A DNA stretch of 64,000 nt from DATFES01 sp035457725. GTDB lineage: Bacteria; Pseudomonadota; Alphaproteobacteria; CACIAM-22H2. The first letter of the stretch is position 1; each line of letters begins with the position of its first letter. The stretch is taken from assembly GCA_035457725.1 (NCBI GenBank), contig DATIBC010000023.1, positions 1-64,000 on the forward strand, read 5' to 3'. The translations under genes were made by a program, and so were the position numbers. Positions 1-7,597 of this stretch are shown piece by piece. The notes beneath the pieces are model-generated. The model was not told the DNA's origin. It made no database searches and saw nothing but the letters and a program-made list of their open reading frames with translations.

Positions 1-1
1 G

Positions 2-796
2 ACCATCAACATCCCGGTCGACCTGGGGTTCGAGGCGTTCAAGGACGTCTACGAGCAGGCGTTCGATCTCGGCTGCAAGGGCTGCACGACCTATCGCCCC
101 AACGAGATCACCGGTTCGGTGCTGTCGGCCGACGCCAAGTCCAAGGACCAGCAGGTCCAGGGCGAGCTGCCGCTGGCGGCGCCCGAATCGAAGTCGCGCG
201 ACATCTACGAGGCCGGCGGCGTGGTCTACATGACCCAGCCGCTCGACCGGCCCGAGGCGTTGCCCGGACAGACCTACAAGATCAAATGGCCCGACAGCGA
301 GCACGCGCTCTACATCACCATCAACGACGTGATCCAGGACGGCCGCCGCCGGCCGTTCGAGGTTTTCATCAACTCCAAGAACATGGAGCATTACGCCTGG
401 ACGGTGGCGCTTACGCGCATGGTCTCGGCGGTGTTCCGGCGCGGCGGGGACGTATCGTTCGTGGTCGAGGAGCTCAAGGCGGTGTTCGACCCGCGCGGCG
501 GCCAGTGGATGGGCGGCCGCTACGTGCCCTCGCTTCTGGCGGCGATCGGCGAGGTGATCGAGAAACACATGGTCGATATCGGCTTTCTCCAGCAGGGCGA
601 GGCGTCGAGCGAAGCGCGTCCGTTGGCGCTCGCCGCCGGCGCCGCGGCGGGCGCGGAGATTTCGCGGCTTGGCCGCGAGTCGGGAGCCGGCGGCGCCATC
701 GGCATGCGCCAATGTCCGAAATGCGGCAGCCCATCGCTGATCCGCCAGGAGAATTGCGACCTCTGCACGAGCTGCAGCTATTCCAAGTGCGCGTGA
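2..796 (+). CDS. nrdJ: Adenosylcobalamin-dependent (class II) ribonucleotide reductase, C-terminal part
   Basis: This is the 3' end of a gene that begins upstream of the window; 264 residues are visible. The product reduces ribonucleotides to deoxyribonucleotides in the cytoplasm using adenosylcobalamin. The open frame runs from base 2 and starts with the conserved end of the catalytic barrel, including the block GCKGCTTYRPN. An alanine-rich linker follows. The tail carries paired cysteines (CPKCG, then CDLCTSC and SKCA), which is the redox-active tail typical of long class II enzymes. The frame is intact to its TGA. A palindromic repeat cluster lies downstream. The family call is secure; the missing N-terminal part prevents checking the active-site cysteines. 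Confidence 0.93.
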   Translation, partial: TINIPVDLGFEAFKDVYEQAFDLGCKGCTTYRPNEITGSVLSADAKSKDQQVQGELPLAAPESKSRDIYEAGGVVYMTQPLDRPEALPGQTYKIKWPDSEHALYITINDVIQDGRRRPFEVFINSKNMEHYAWTVALTRMVSAVFRRGGDVSFVVEELKAVFDPRGGQWMGGRYVPSLLAAIGEVIEKHMVDIGFLQQGEASSEARPLALAAGAAAGAEISRLGRESGAGGAIGMRQCPKCGSPSLIRQENCDLCTSCSYSKCA

Positions 797-880
797 TCGG
801 GCCGCGCGACCATGGGCTGCGGCTCGCCGGCCGTATCGTAGGGCAATCACCGAAGCAAACGTCTCAGCGTGTTTGGTAGC

Positions 881-1060
881 CCGTCGTCCCTCGATAGGCT
901 CGAGACGAGGGTGCGGGATGAGGGCTCGGAATGAGGAGATCAAGAAGTCCTCACGCTGAGCTCGTCGAAGCGTGAGGACTGTCCCTCCTCGTCCTTCGAC
1001 AAGCTCGGGACGAGGAGATCAACAAATCCTCACGCCGAGCCCGCATCCTGAGCGGCCGGT
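881..1060. repeat. Cluster of palindromic intergenic repeats (REP-like)
   Basis: The 295 bp between nrdJ and the methyltransferase hold at least three related hairpin units. Unit A has perfect 11-bp arms at 946-956 and 970-980. Unit B has perfect 10-bp arms at 985-994 and 1008-1017. Unit C has 6-bp arms at 888-893 and 906-911. Loops A and B, read on opposite strands, are nearly the same 13-mer (core GTCGAA). A partial fourth unit follows near 1028-1055. Similar 'ctgagcttgtcgaagg' repeats are dispersed in many alphaproteobacterial genomes. No gene is seen in the gap. Confidence 0.7.
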
Positions 1061-1091
1061 GAACGACGAGGCGTGCGACTGGTAAGGCCAT

Positions 1092-1703
1092 ATGAGCTTC
1101 TACGCCGATCATATCGTCCCCTTGATGATCGAGCTCGCGATGCGCAATCGCGAAATCGCCCGGCGGCGCCCGGAGATCGTGGCCCAAGCGGCGGGCCGCG
1201 TGCTCGAACTCGGCGTCGGCTCGGGCTTCAATCTACCGCTCTATCGCGACGTCGTGGGCGTGGTCGGCATCGATCCGAGCGGGCGCCTGATCGAGCGGGC
1301 GCGGCGACGCGGCGCCGACGCGGCGGTTCCGATCGAGCTGTACGAGATCTCCGCCGAGACATTGCCGTTCGCCGATGCCAGCTTCGACACCGTGCTATCG
1401 ACCTGCACGCTGTGCTCGATCGCCGACCTGCCGCGGGCGCTGGCCGAAGCGCGTCGCGTGCTGCGACCCGGCGGCCGGTTCGCCTTTCTCGAGCATGGGC
1501 GCGGACCGACGCCGGGACTGCAGCGCTGGCAAGACCGGCTCGACCCGTTATGGACGCGCATTGCCGGCGGTTGTCATATCAATCGGCCGATCGATCGCTT
1601 TCTCACCGCGGCGGGTTTTACGATCGAGCGGATGCGCAACGAATTCATTCGTGGACCGCGCACCCATGCTTATCTCTATGTCGGCGCGGCGCGTCCGACC
1701 TGA
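1092..1703 (+). CDS. Class I SAM-dependent methyltransferase (METTL7/PmtA-like)
   Basis: The 203-residue protein has a Rossmann methyltransferase fold. SAM-binding motif I is VLELGVGSGFNLPLY at about residues 37-51, followed by the acidic GIDPS that ends strand 2. Motif IV/post-I regions (LPFADASFDTV, LRPGGRFAFLEHG) follow. The C-terminal stretch with GGCHINRPI resembles the METTL7/phospholipid N-methyltransferase group, but the substrate cannot be read from sequence. The ATG lies just after a GGTAAGG sequence. The next gene follows after 18 bp on the same strand, so the two are probably cotranscribed. Confidence 0.8.
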   Translation: MSFYADHIVPLMIELAMRNREIARRRPEIVAQAAGRVLELGVGSGFNLPLYRDVVGVVGIDPSGRLIERARRRGADAAVPIELYEISAETLPFADASFDTVLSTCTLCSIADLPRALAEARRVLRPGGRFAFLEHGRGPTPGLQRWQDRLDPLWTRIAGGCHINRPIDRFLTAAGFTIERMRNEFIRGPRTHAYLYVGAARPT

Positions 1704-1721
1704 GCGCTTACCTTCGATCAC

Positions 1722-2594
1722 ATGAACGCGCCGGACTATTTGCCGTTCGAGGCCGGGCCGTATCGCATGACGCTGGGCCTCAAACCGCTCGATCTCGCCG
1801 AGTGGATCGAGATCGACGACACGCTCGCCGCCATCTTGCGCGACAAACGCCGGCTGCTCGCCGCGCGCCACGACGACGTGTTTCACGCCGTGCCGGAATC
1901 GGAGGCCGCCGGCGGCGAAGTCGCCGATCTGCTGTGGGATCATTTGCCGCGACGGTTTCCGACGCAATACGCGCGCATGGGCGCGACGTTGTCGCTCGCC
2001 GCGACCGGCGAACTGGTCGGTCGCCGTCACCCCGGCCTCCATCCGCTTGATCTCGCGGCGCGCGTCGTCCCGGAGGATCTTTGTCTCCTTGAGGAGCGTG
2101 GGTCGGAGCATGTCCTGACCGCGGCCAGCGTCTGCTTTCCTTCGCGCTGGCGGCTCGCCGACAAGATCGGCCGCAGCGTTCGTGACATTCATGGACCCGT
2201 ACCTGGATACGACGCGGCGATCGGAGCGCCGGTCGATCGTTTCTTCGACCGCCTCGACGTCGGCCGGCCGATGTGGCGGCTCAACTGGACGCTGCTGGAC
2301 CGCGACGCGCTGTTTCAGCCCAACCCGGCCGAGGCGCGTGAAGTGGCCGCCGAGCGATTCGCCGACGGCGTCTTCCTGCGCGTCGAGCGCCAGACGCTGC
2401 GCCGCCTGCCGCGGAGCGGCGCCATCCTGTTCACCATCCGCACCTATGTCCGGCCGCTTGGCGCGCTGCCGTCGACGGCCCGCGCGCGGTTGGGAAATGC
2501 ACTCGAGGCGTTGCCGGCGTCGATGCGTGCCTATCGCGGGCTAACCCGGTTTGCCGACCGGCTCGCCATTTGGCTGAAGTCGAGCCGCGCCTAG
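1722..2594 (+). CDS. DUF3445 protein, heme-dependent oxidative N-demethylase-like
   Basis: The 290-residue protein matches the DUF3445 family, whose characterised member is the heme-binding alpha subunit of a dimethylamine oxidative N-demethylase. Recognisable parts are the N-terminal PFEAGPYRMTLGL block, the central SVCFPSRWRLADKIGR segment with HGPVPGY, and the WRLNWTLLD block. No signal peptide is seen, so it should be cytoplasmic. No electron-transfer or tetrahydrofolate-binding subunit lies beside it, so methylamine metabolism is not supported by context. The gene follows a methyltransferase closely and probably shares its transcript. Confidence 0.75.
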   Translation: MNAPDYLPFEAGPYRMTLGLKPLDLAEWIEIDDTLAAILRDKRRLLAARHDDVFHAVPESEAAGGEVADLLWDHLPRRFPTQYARMGATLSLAATGELVGRRHPGLHPLDLAARVVPEDLCLLEERGSEHVLTAASVCFPSRWRLADKIGRSVRDIHGPVPGYDAAIGAPVDRFFDRLDVGRPMWRLNWTLLDRDALFQPNPAEAREVAAERFADGVFLRVERQTLRRLPRSGAILFTIRTYVRPLGALPSTARARLGNALEALPASMRAYRGLTRFADRLAIWLKSSRA

Positions 2595-2608
2595 CCGCCC
2601 GACCCGCT

Positions 2609-2636
2609 TTGCAAGTCCAGGAAATTCAGGCATAAT
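2609..2636 (+). promoter_or_regulatory. Sigma70-like promoter of the tetR gene
   Basis: TTGCAA at 2609-2614 and CATAAT at 2631-2636 are separated by 16 bp. The expected start falls near 2643, at the edge of the ACCGATCGGT palindrome. This is a prediction from motif match and position only. Confidence 0.5.
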
Positions 2637-2644
2637 CGCGCTTG

Positions 2645-2654
2645 ACCGATCGGT
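2645..2654. promoter_or_regulatory. Palindromic operator ACCGATCGGT upstream of tetR
   Basis: A perfect 10-bp palindrome sits between the predicted -10 and the tetR ATG. Its half-site ACCGA recurs in the palindrome before the YHS gene (3287-3300). Autoregulation by the adjacent TetR protein is inferred. Confidence 0.55.
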
Positions 2655-2671
2655 ACAATCGGAAGACTGCC

Positions 2672-3244
2672 ATGCCCGCGCCGCTACTATCGAAGGACGA
2701 AGTGATTGGCCGTCTGATGCGCGTCTTTCGTACTTTCGGCTACAGCGGCGCCACGCTCGCCCGCATTTCGGAGGCGACCGGACTGGGGAAAGCGAGTCTT
2801 TATCATCACTTCCCCGGCGGCAAGGAGGATATGGCGCGCGCCACGCTCGATCGCGTCGAGTCGACGGTACGCACCTTCGTGGTCGACGAGCTGCGTAAGC
2901 CCGGAGCGCCGGCGGACCGTTTGGCGCGGATGCTCGCCAATCTCGACGAGCTTTATTGCGGCGGCCGCGAGCGTTGCATCCTCGGCAACCTGACGATGAG
3001 CGAGGCACGCGAGCAGTTCCAAGCGCAGCTCAAGCACGTTTTCAGGCTGTGGATCGACGCGCTTACCGAATTGGCCCGTGAGGCGGGAGTTCCGGAGCGT
3101 GACGCCGCCGAACGGGCCGAACAGGCGGTGCTGGAAATCCAGGGCGCGCTGATCCTCTCGGCCGCGCTCCAGACCCGCCAGCCGTTCCGCCGTATCGTCG
3201 AATCGCTGCCGAAAAAGCTGCTGGGCGCGAAGGCATCGGCCTAA
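2672..3244 (+). CDS. TetR/AcrR family transcriptional regulator
   Basis: The 190-residue repressor starts MPAPLLSKDEVIG. It has the N-terminal TetR helix-turn-helix at about residues 10-55 (FGYSGATLARISEATGLGK, then ASLYHHFPGGKEDM). A ligand-binding helical C-terminal domain follows. The ATG at 2672 was preferred over a TTG at 2642, because the TTG lies on the palindrome at 2645-2654 and upstream of the expected helix-turn-helix start. The next gene, a secreted YHS protein, carries a related palindrome at its promoter, so the regulator likely controls both itself and that gene. The inducer is unknown. Confidence 0.88.
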   Translation: MPAPLLSKDEVIGRLMRVFRTFGYSGATLARISEATGLGKASLYHHFPGGKEDMARATLDRVESTVRTFVVDELRKPGAPADRLARMLANLDELYCGGRERCILGNLTMSEAREQFQAQLKHVFRLWIDALTELAREAGVPERDAAERAEQAVLEIQGALILSAALQTRQPFRRIVESLPKKLLGAKASA

Positions 3245-3256
3245 ACGTCGATCGCC

Positions 3257-3286
3257 TTGACAGCCAGCCGCGTTGCATTTTATTGT
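3257..3286 (+). promoter_or_regulatory. Sigma70 promoter of the YHS-domain gene
   Basis: A consensus TTGACA at 3257-3262 and TATTGT at 3281-3286 are separated by 18 bp. The -10 abuts the 14-bp palindrome at 3287-3300, so a bound repressor would cover the transcription start. Confidence 0.6.
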
Positions 3287-3300
3287 ACCGAACGTTCGGT
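3287..3300. promoter_or_regulatory. Palindromic operator ACCGAACGTTCGGT before the YHS gene
   Basis: This is a perfect 14-bp palindrome immediately after the predicted -10. It shares the ACCGA/TCGGT half-sites with the 10-bp palindrome before tetR but has four more central bases. It is the likely TetR operator for the YHS gene. Confidence 0.65.
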
Positions 3301-3419
3301 CCAACAGCCGACGCGCAGGCGCTGCGATAACGGGTAGCGGCTGGACGCGATCGGCGCGGGCCGACGAGCACCCCGCGCGGACCACTGCGCGGAGCATCGA
3401 ACACAAAGGAGCATCCAGA

Positions 3420-3896
3420 ATGATCAAATCGTTTTTTGGCCGCGCGGTGGCGATCGCTGCGATGGTCGTCGCGGCTGGCCTGTGGGCAGACGCCGCACTG
3501 GCCGTCAGCAAGACCGGTGGCGAGTACAACACACTTTACGCCGGGCTTGGCGCCAAGGGTTACGACCCGGTCGCCTATCACACGACCGGGAAAGCGACGC
3601 CGGGTTCGGACAAGATCACCCAGGATTGGAAGGGCGTCACCTGGCGGTTCGCCTCGGAGGACAACAAGAAGCTGTTCGTCGGCAGTCCGGAAAAATACGC
3701 CCCGCAATACGGCGGCTTCTGCTCCTGGGGGGTCGCCCAGGGCAGGCTGTTCGACGTCGATCCGGTTAACGGCTGGAAGATCGTCGACGGCAAGCTCTAC
3801 ATGAACTTCAACGCCGACATCCTGAAGCTGTTCGAAGCCGACACCTCGAATTTGCTGAAGAAGGCGGCCACCAACTGGCCCGGCCTCAACCAGTAG
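3420..3896 (+). CDS. Exported YHS-domain protein
   Basis: The 158-residue protein starts with a cleavable signal peptide (MIKSFFGRAVAIAAM, ending near ADAALA), so it is periplasmic. The mature part contains a YHS domain: GYDPVAYHTTGK, then WRFASEDNKKLF, SPEKYAPQYGGFCSWG and NADILKLF. YHS domains are small cysteine-containing modules often linked to metal handling; one cysteine is seen (GGFCSW). An AAAGGA ribosome site precedes the ATG at 3420; an in-frame upstream start would include the operator region and is unlikely. The gene is probably under control of the preceding TetR protein. Its biological role is not known. Confidence 0.88.
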   Translation: MIKSFFGRAVAIAAMVVAAGLWADAALAVSKTGGEYNTLYAGLGAKGYDPVAYHTTGKATPGSDKITQDWKGVTWRFASEDNKKLFVGSPEKYAPQYGGFCSWGVAQGRLFDVDPVNGWKIVDGKLYMNFNADILKLFEADTSNLLKKAATNWPGLNQ

Positions 3897-3979
3897 TCTT
3901 GACGAGCTAGGCCGCCTCTTGCCTCAGATGCGGCCGCTTCGCGGGCGGTTTGGCCGGCGATTCTGTCACCCTTCGCCGG

Positions 3980-4558
3980 TCAGGCCGTCCGCGCTTTTAC
4001 CGCCCGCAGCAGCTCGTGCAAGCGTCGGTCGGGGATACCAAGCTGATCTAGATGCTTGACCGTGTTTTCGAGGTAGGCCCGCGCTGCGCCCCGCTGGCCG
4101 TGGCCCTGCAGAATTAGCTCCGCCGTCCGCTCGAGCGTCAGTTTTCCGGCGTAGTGCTTGTGCCGCCGATTGATGACGAAGGCGCGGCCGCGCACCGGGC
4201 CGGTGGCGATGTCGATGGTGACGCTCCGGCAGCTGTACGAGTTGTTCATCATCTCGCGATCCCACAGATACGCCATGACGCGATCGTGATTGGCGGCGGC
4301 GACGCGATAAGCGATGCCGCGACACGCCCCGCCGCGATCGAGCCCGAGAACCAGCCCAGGTTTCTCGGGCGTTCCGCGATAACGCGTCGAATAAAGGCAA
4401 AACGCGCGATGGTAGCCCTTGAGCAGGGCCGGCCGGGCTTCCTCGAATGGAAAACCGGGATCCCACATCAACGAACCGTATGCGAACAGCCACAGATCGC
4501 CGCCATCTGATGGCGGAGGACAGGCATCCAGCTCAGCTCGATGCGTACCGGCGTTCAT
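3980..4558 (-). CDS. chaC: Glutathione-specific gamma-glutamylcyclotransferase
   Basis: The 192-residue protein is ChaC-like and should release 5-oxoproline and Cys-Gly from glutathione in the cytoplasm. The glycine-rich substrate loop FAYGSLMWDPGF lies near the N-terminus, followed by LKGYHRAFCLYSTRYRGT and the FVINRRHKHYAGKLT block. The ATG at 4558 was chosen because a GGGCGGA ribosome site precedes it; a GTG at 4579 would overlap the upstream EamA gene by 8 bp. It follows that gene by 13 bp on the same strand, so they are probably cotranscribed. Enzymes for both products (M19 dipeptidase, PxpABC) occur later in the window. Confidence 0.9.
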   Translation of the reverse strand: MNAGTHRAELDACPPPSDGGDLWLFAYGSLMWDPGFPFEEARPALLKGYHRAFCLYSTRYRGTPEKPGLVLGLDRGGACRGIAYRVAAANHDRVMAYLWDREMMNNSYSCRSVTIDIATGPVRGRAFVINRRHKHYAGKLTLERTAELILQGHGQRGAARAYLENTVKHLDQLGIPDRRLHELLRAVKARTA

Positions 4559-4571
4559 TCGCGTTCCGCCC

Positions 4572-5477
4572 TCACCCACGCTGCACCATCGCCACGCCGA
4601 CGGCAGCGATCGCCATTCCGGCGAGCGCCGCCGGACCCAACGTTTCGCCGAGAAGAAGCCACGCGAACAAGGCGGCGAACGGCGGCACGAGATAAAACAG
4701 GCTCGCTACCTTGGCGGCGGCGCCATGACGGATCAGCCAGTAGAGCAGGCTGACCGCGCCGAGCGATAGGACCACCGATAACCAAGTGAGGGCGGCGATG
4801 AACTGCCAAGTCCAATCGACCTGCATCTGCTCCAACGACACGGCGAGCGGCAACATTATGGCGCCGGCGGCCGCGTATTGGATCACCGCGCCGGTGCGCA
4901 TGTCGGCGTGTGCGCTGAAACGCTTCTGGTAAAGCGTTCCGGCGGTGATACCCAGCAGTGCTAGAACCGAAAGCATCACCGCCCCAAACGTGCCGCGATC
5001 GAACGCCAACTTGTCGGCGAGGACCATGGCCACGCCGGCCAGGCCAAGTCCGAGCCCGAGCCATTGGCGGGCGTTGACCCGCTCGCCCAGCAGCGGGCCG
5101 ACCATGGTGGCGGTAAGCAAGGGCTGGATGCCGACGATCAGCGCGCTCAGTCCCGCCGGCAGTCCCCGATCGAGCGAGGTGAACACGCCGCCGAGATAGG
5201 CGCCATGCATGAGGAGGCCGACGACGGCGATGTGCCCGACGGCCGCCCAGCTTCGCGGCCACGGCGCGCGAACCAGCGCGACGACCGCCAGCATCAGCAG
5301 CGTGACCACGCCGAACCGCAACGCGAGGAAGGTCAACGGCGGAGCGAAAGGCAGTCCCGCCTTGCCGGCGATGAATCCGGTCGCCCACAACACGACGAAT
5401 ATCGCCGGTGCAATCGCCGTCGCGAGGAAGGGCGATGCCGACAGCGAAGTCGAAGACCTGGCGTAATGCGGGGCCAT
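4572..5477 (-). CDS. EamA/DMT family transporter
   Basis: The 301-residue membrane protein has about ten predicted hydrophobic segments arranged as two EamA repeats. The first begins FLATAIAPAIFVVLWATGFI and the second follows FDRGTFGAVMLSVLALLGI. Members export metabolites such as amino acids; the substrate is not predictable here. The ATG at 5477 starts just before the first membrane segment. A longer in-frame start at 5540 would run into the divergent DUF2125 gene's leader. The stop is 13 bp from chaC. Confidence 0.87.
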   Translation of the reverse strand: MAPHYARSSTSLSASPFLATAIAPAIFVVLWATGFIAGKAGLPFAPPLTFLALRFGVVTLLMLAVVALVRAPWPRSWAAVGHIAVVGLLMHGAYLGGVFTSLDRGLPAGLSALIVGIQPLLTATMVGPLLGERVNARQWLGLGLGLAGVAMVLADKLAFDRGTFGAVMLSVLALLGITAGTLYQKRFSAHADMRTGAVIQYAAAGAIMLPLAVSLEQMQVDWTWQFIAALTWLSVVLSLGAVSLLYWLIRHGAAAKVASLFYLVPPFAALFAWLLLGETLGPAALAGMAIAAVGVAMVQRG

Positions 5478-5649
5478 CGAGGGCGGCGGGCTCCAATCCG
5501 AAATGTCGGGCGAGAATAGCGACGCGCCACGTCGGCGCAAGGTTGGACCTGGCGCCGTCCGCCCGGCGCATGACGGCGATACGGCGGGGGCGAAGCGTCG
5601 GTTCGCCAGGCTTTTCGTCGTCGCTGCCCTCGCCTATAACCTCCCCGTC

Positions 5650-6687
5650 GTGCGCCGAATCTCCGTCATCGTACTCGCAGTGCTCGCTGTCGCCGTCGCT
5701 GCGTGGTCGGCGTTTTGGCAGCATGCCGCCGGCGACATCGAGCAGCGCCTTGCCGCATGGGCGGACAAGCAGCGCGCCGCTGGAATGACGGTCGAGCATG
5801 GGCCGGTCGAGGTGAGCGGATATCCGTTCACCTGGCGCGTCGAGGTCGCCGACCCACGGCTCGCCGGCGTCGGCGCCACGCAATGGGCGTGGCGCGGCGA
5901 GCGCGTGGTGCTCGATCTTCGCCCGTGGGCCATCCGCACCGTGCCCGCGGCGTTTCCCGGCGTTCACATGCTTGCCGCCGGGACTGGGGACATGGCCCGC
6001 AGCTTCGTGCTGTCGGCGGCCCGGCCGGAAGGGCGCTTCGAACTCGATGGCACGGGAAAGCTGGCCCTGCTTGTTCTCGATCTCGAATCGGTCGTGGTCC
6101 GCGAGCCGCCCTCGCCGTCGATAACCAGGGTCGGCCGCGCCGAGGTGCGTATTCGACCGTTTCGCGGCGTGAGCGAGGCGGATTACCGCACCGACACGCT
6201 CGGTTCGGCGCTGCGCTTGGTCGATGTCGCGCTCCCCGAGCGTCCGTCGAACGGCCTCGGTCAGACGATCGCCCATGCCGAGCTCGACACCAGCTTCAAG
6301 GGTCAGTTGGCTCCGGGTCCGCTCGCCGATTCGGTCGCTCGTTGGCGCGATCAAGGCGGCGTCGTCGAGATCAACCGGCTGGCGCTGGCCTGGGGACCGC
6401 TCGATGTCGACGGCGATGGGACGGTCACCCTCGACGCGCTCAATCGGCCGCTCGGCGCGTTCACCATGCGCGTGCGCGGATACAACGAAACCGTCGACGC
6501 TGTGGCGGCGGCCGGGCTCATCCGCCCGCGCGAAGCGGCAGGCCTGAAGGTCGCGCTCAATCTTTTCGCGCGTCCCGGCCAGAACGGCGGCCCCGCGCAA
6601 CTCACCGTGCCCCTCTCCGCCCAGGACGGCCGGTTGTTGGTGGCAGGATTCAACCTGACTCGGCTCGACCCGATCGATTTTCGTTAA
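5650..6687 (+). CDS. DUF2125 domain-containing membrane-anchored protein
   Basis: From the GTG at 5650 the product has 345 residues. It starts with one uncleaved-looking hydrophobic helix (VIVLAVLAVAVAAWSAF), then the DUF2125 region with VEHGPVEVSGYPFTWRVEV and repeated beta-rich segments. It is probably anchored in the inner membrane with a periplasmic domain. An in-frame ATG at 5503 would add 49 residues but lies 25 bp from the divergent EamA start. The ribosome site before the GTG is weak, so the start is uncertain. The function of the family is unknown. It ends 13 bp from the convergent tyrA gene. Confidence 0.8.
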   Translation: MRRISVIVLAVLAVAVAAWSAFWQHAAGDIEQRLAAWADKQRAAGMTVEHGPVEVSGYPFTWRVEVADPRLAGVGATQWAWRGERVVLDLRPWAIRTVPAAFPGVHMLAAGTGDMARSFVLSAARPEGRFELDGTGKLALLVLDLESVVVREPPSPSITRVGRAEVRIRPFRGVSEADYRTDTLGSALRLVDVALPERPSNGLGQTIAHAELDTSFKGQLAPGPLADSVARWRDQGGVVEINRLALAWGPLDVDGDGTVTLDALNRPLGAFTMRVRGYNETVDAVAAAGLIRPREAAGLKVALNLFARPGQNGGPAQLTVPLSAQDGRLLVAGFNLTRLDPIDFR

Positions 6688-6700
6688 CCTGAGGCGCCGC

Positions 6701-7597
6701 TCAGTCTTGCTTGGCGGCGATGATCGAGCGGCGCAGCCGGCGCGCGCGCGTGAACACATCTTGCAGCGTCTTGCCCTCGCCAGCGCGAATTGCCTTCTGC
6801 AACAGCGCGATGTCTTCGTAGAGCCGGCCCATCATCTCGAGCACCGCCTCGCGATTGTGCAAGAAGACGTCGCGCCACATCACCGGATCGGAGGCGGCGA
6901 CGCGGGTGAAATCGCGGAACCCACCGGCGGCAAACTTGATCACTTCAGCCTTGAGATGCGCCTCGAGATCGTTGGCAGTGTTGACGATGGTGTAGGCGAT
7001 GAGGTGCGGAACGTGGCTGGTGATTGCCAGCACGAGGTCGTGATGCGCGGCGTCCATCGTCTCGACGCGCATGCCGGCGCGCCGCCATAACTCGGCGACG
7101 CGCCGGACGGCGCGCGCCGAGGCGCGCTTATCCGGCGTCAGGATGCACCATCGTCCGGCGAACAGTTCGGCGAAGCCCGCCTCCGGACCCGAATTCTCGG
7201 TGCCCGCGACTGGATGGCCGGGAACGAATTGCGCGCCCTTCGCGATATGCCGGCCGAGGGTGTCGATGGCGGCCTGCTTGACCGAGCCGACGTCGCTCAA
7301 GATCGCGCCCCGCCCGAGCTTGGGCCCGATGGCGCGACCCAACGCCGCGTAGCTGGAAATCGGCGTGCAGACGATGACGAGGTCGGCCCCTTTCGCGGCG
7401 AGGCCAGCGTCGCCGGTCACCGCGTCGGCCAAGGCCAGCGTTTTGAGCTTACGCCGCACCGCGGCGCTGGCGTCGCAGCCGACGATCCGCCGCGCCAGGC
7501 GTTCGCGCCGGATAACGCGCGCGAGCGAAGAGCCGATCAGCCCGACGCCGACGATGGCGACGGTGTCGAACAGCGGTGCACGCGCAAGCGCGCTCAT
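6701..7597 (-). CDS. tyrA: Prephenate/arogenate dehydrogenase
   Basis: The 298-residue enzyme oxidatively decarboxylates prephenate or arogenate on the tyrosine route. The N-terminal NAD(P)-binding fold has GVGLIGSSLARVIRRE at about residues 17-32. The active-site block is FVPGHPVAGTENSGPEAGF. A helical dimerisation domain follows (ITSHVPHLIAYTIVNTA). Its ATG overlaps the hisC stop as ATGA, so translation is coupled. It is the last gene of the chorismate mutase-hisC-tyrA operon, which suits a pathway from chorismate to tyrosine and phenylalanine. Use of NAD versus NADP cannot be decided. Confidence 0.92.
   Translation of the reverse strand: MSALARAPLFDTVAIVGVGLIGSSLARVIRRERLARRIVGCDASAAVRRKLKTLALADAVTGDAGLAAKGADLVIVCTPISSYAALGRAIGPKLGRGAILSDVGSVKQAAIDTLGRHIAKGAQFVPGHPVAGTENSGPEAGFAELFAGRWCILTPDKRASARAVRRVAELWRRAGMRVETMDAAHHDLVLAITSHVPHLIAYTIVNTANDLEAHLKAEVIKFAAGGFRDFTRVAASDPVMWRDVFLHNREAVLEMMGRLYEDIALLQKAIRAGEGKTLQDVFTRARRLRRSIIAAKQD

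Noticed and set aside
4555..6759. A 734-codon open frame on the minus strand spanning chaC, EamA and the DUF2125 gene
   Set aside because: It is the antisense or shifted frame of recognised genes, Arg/Gly/Ala-rich with no family match. Long shadow frames are expected in high-GC DNA.
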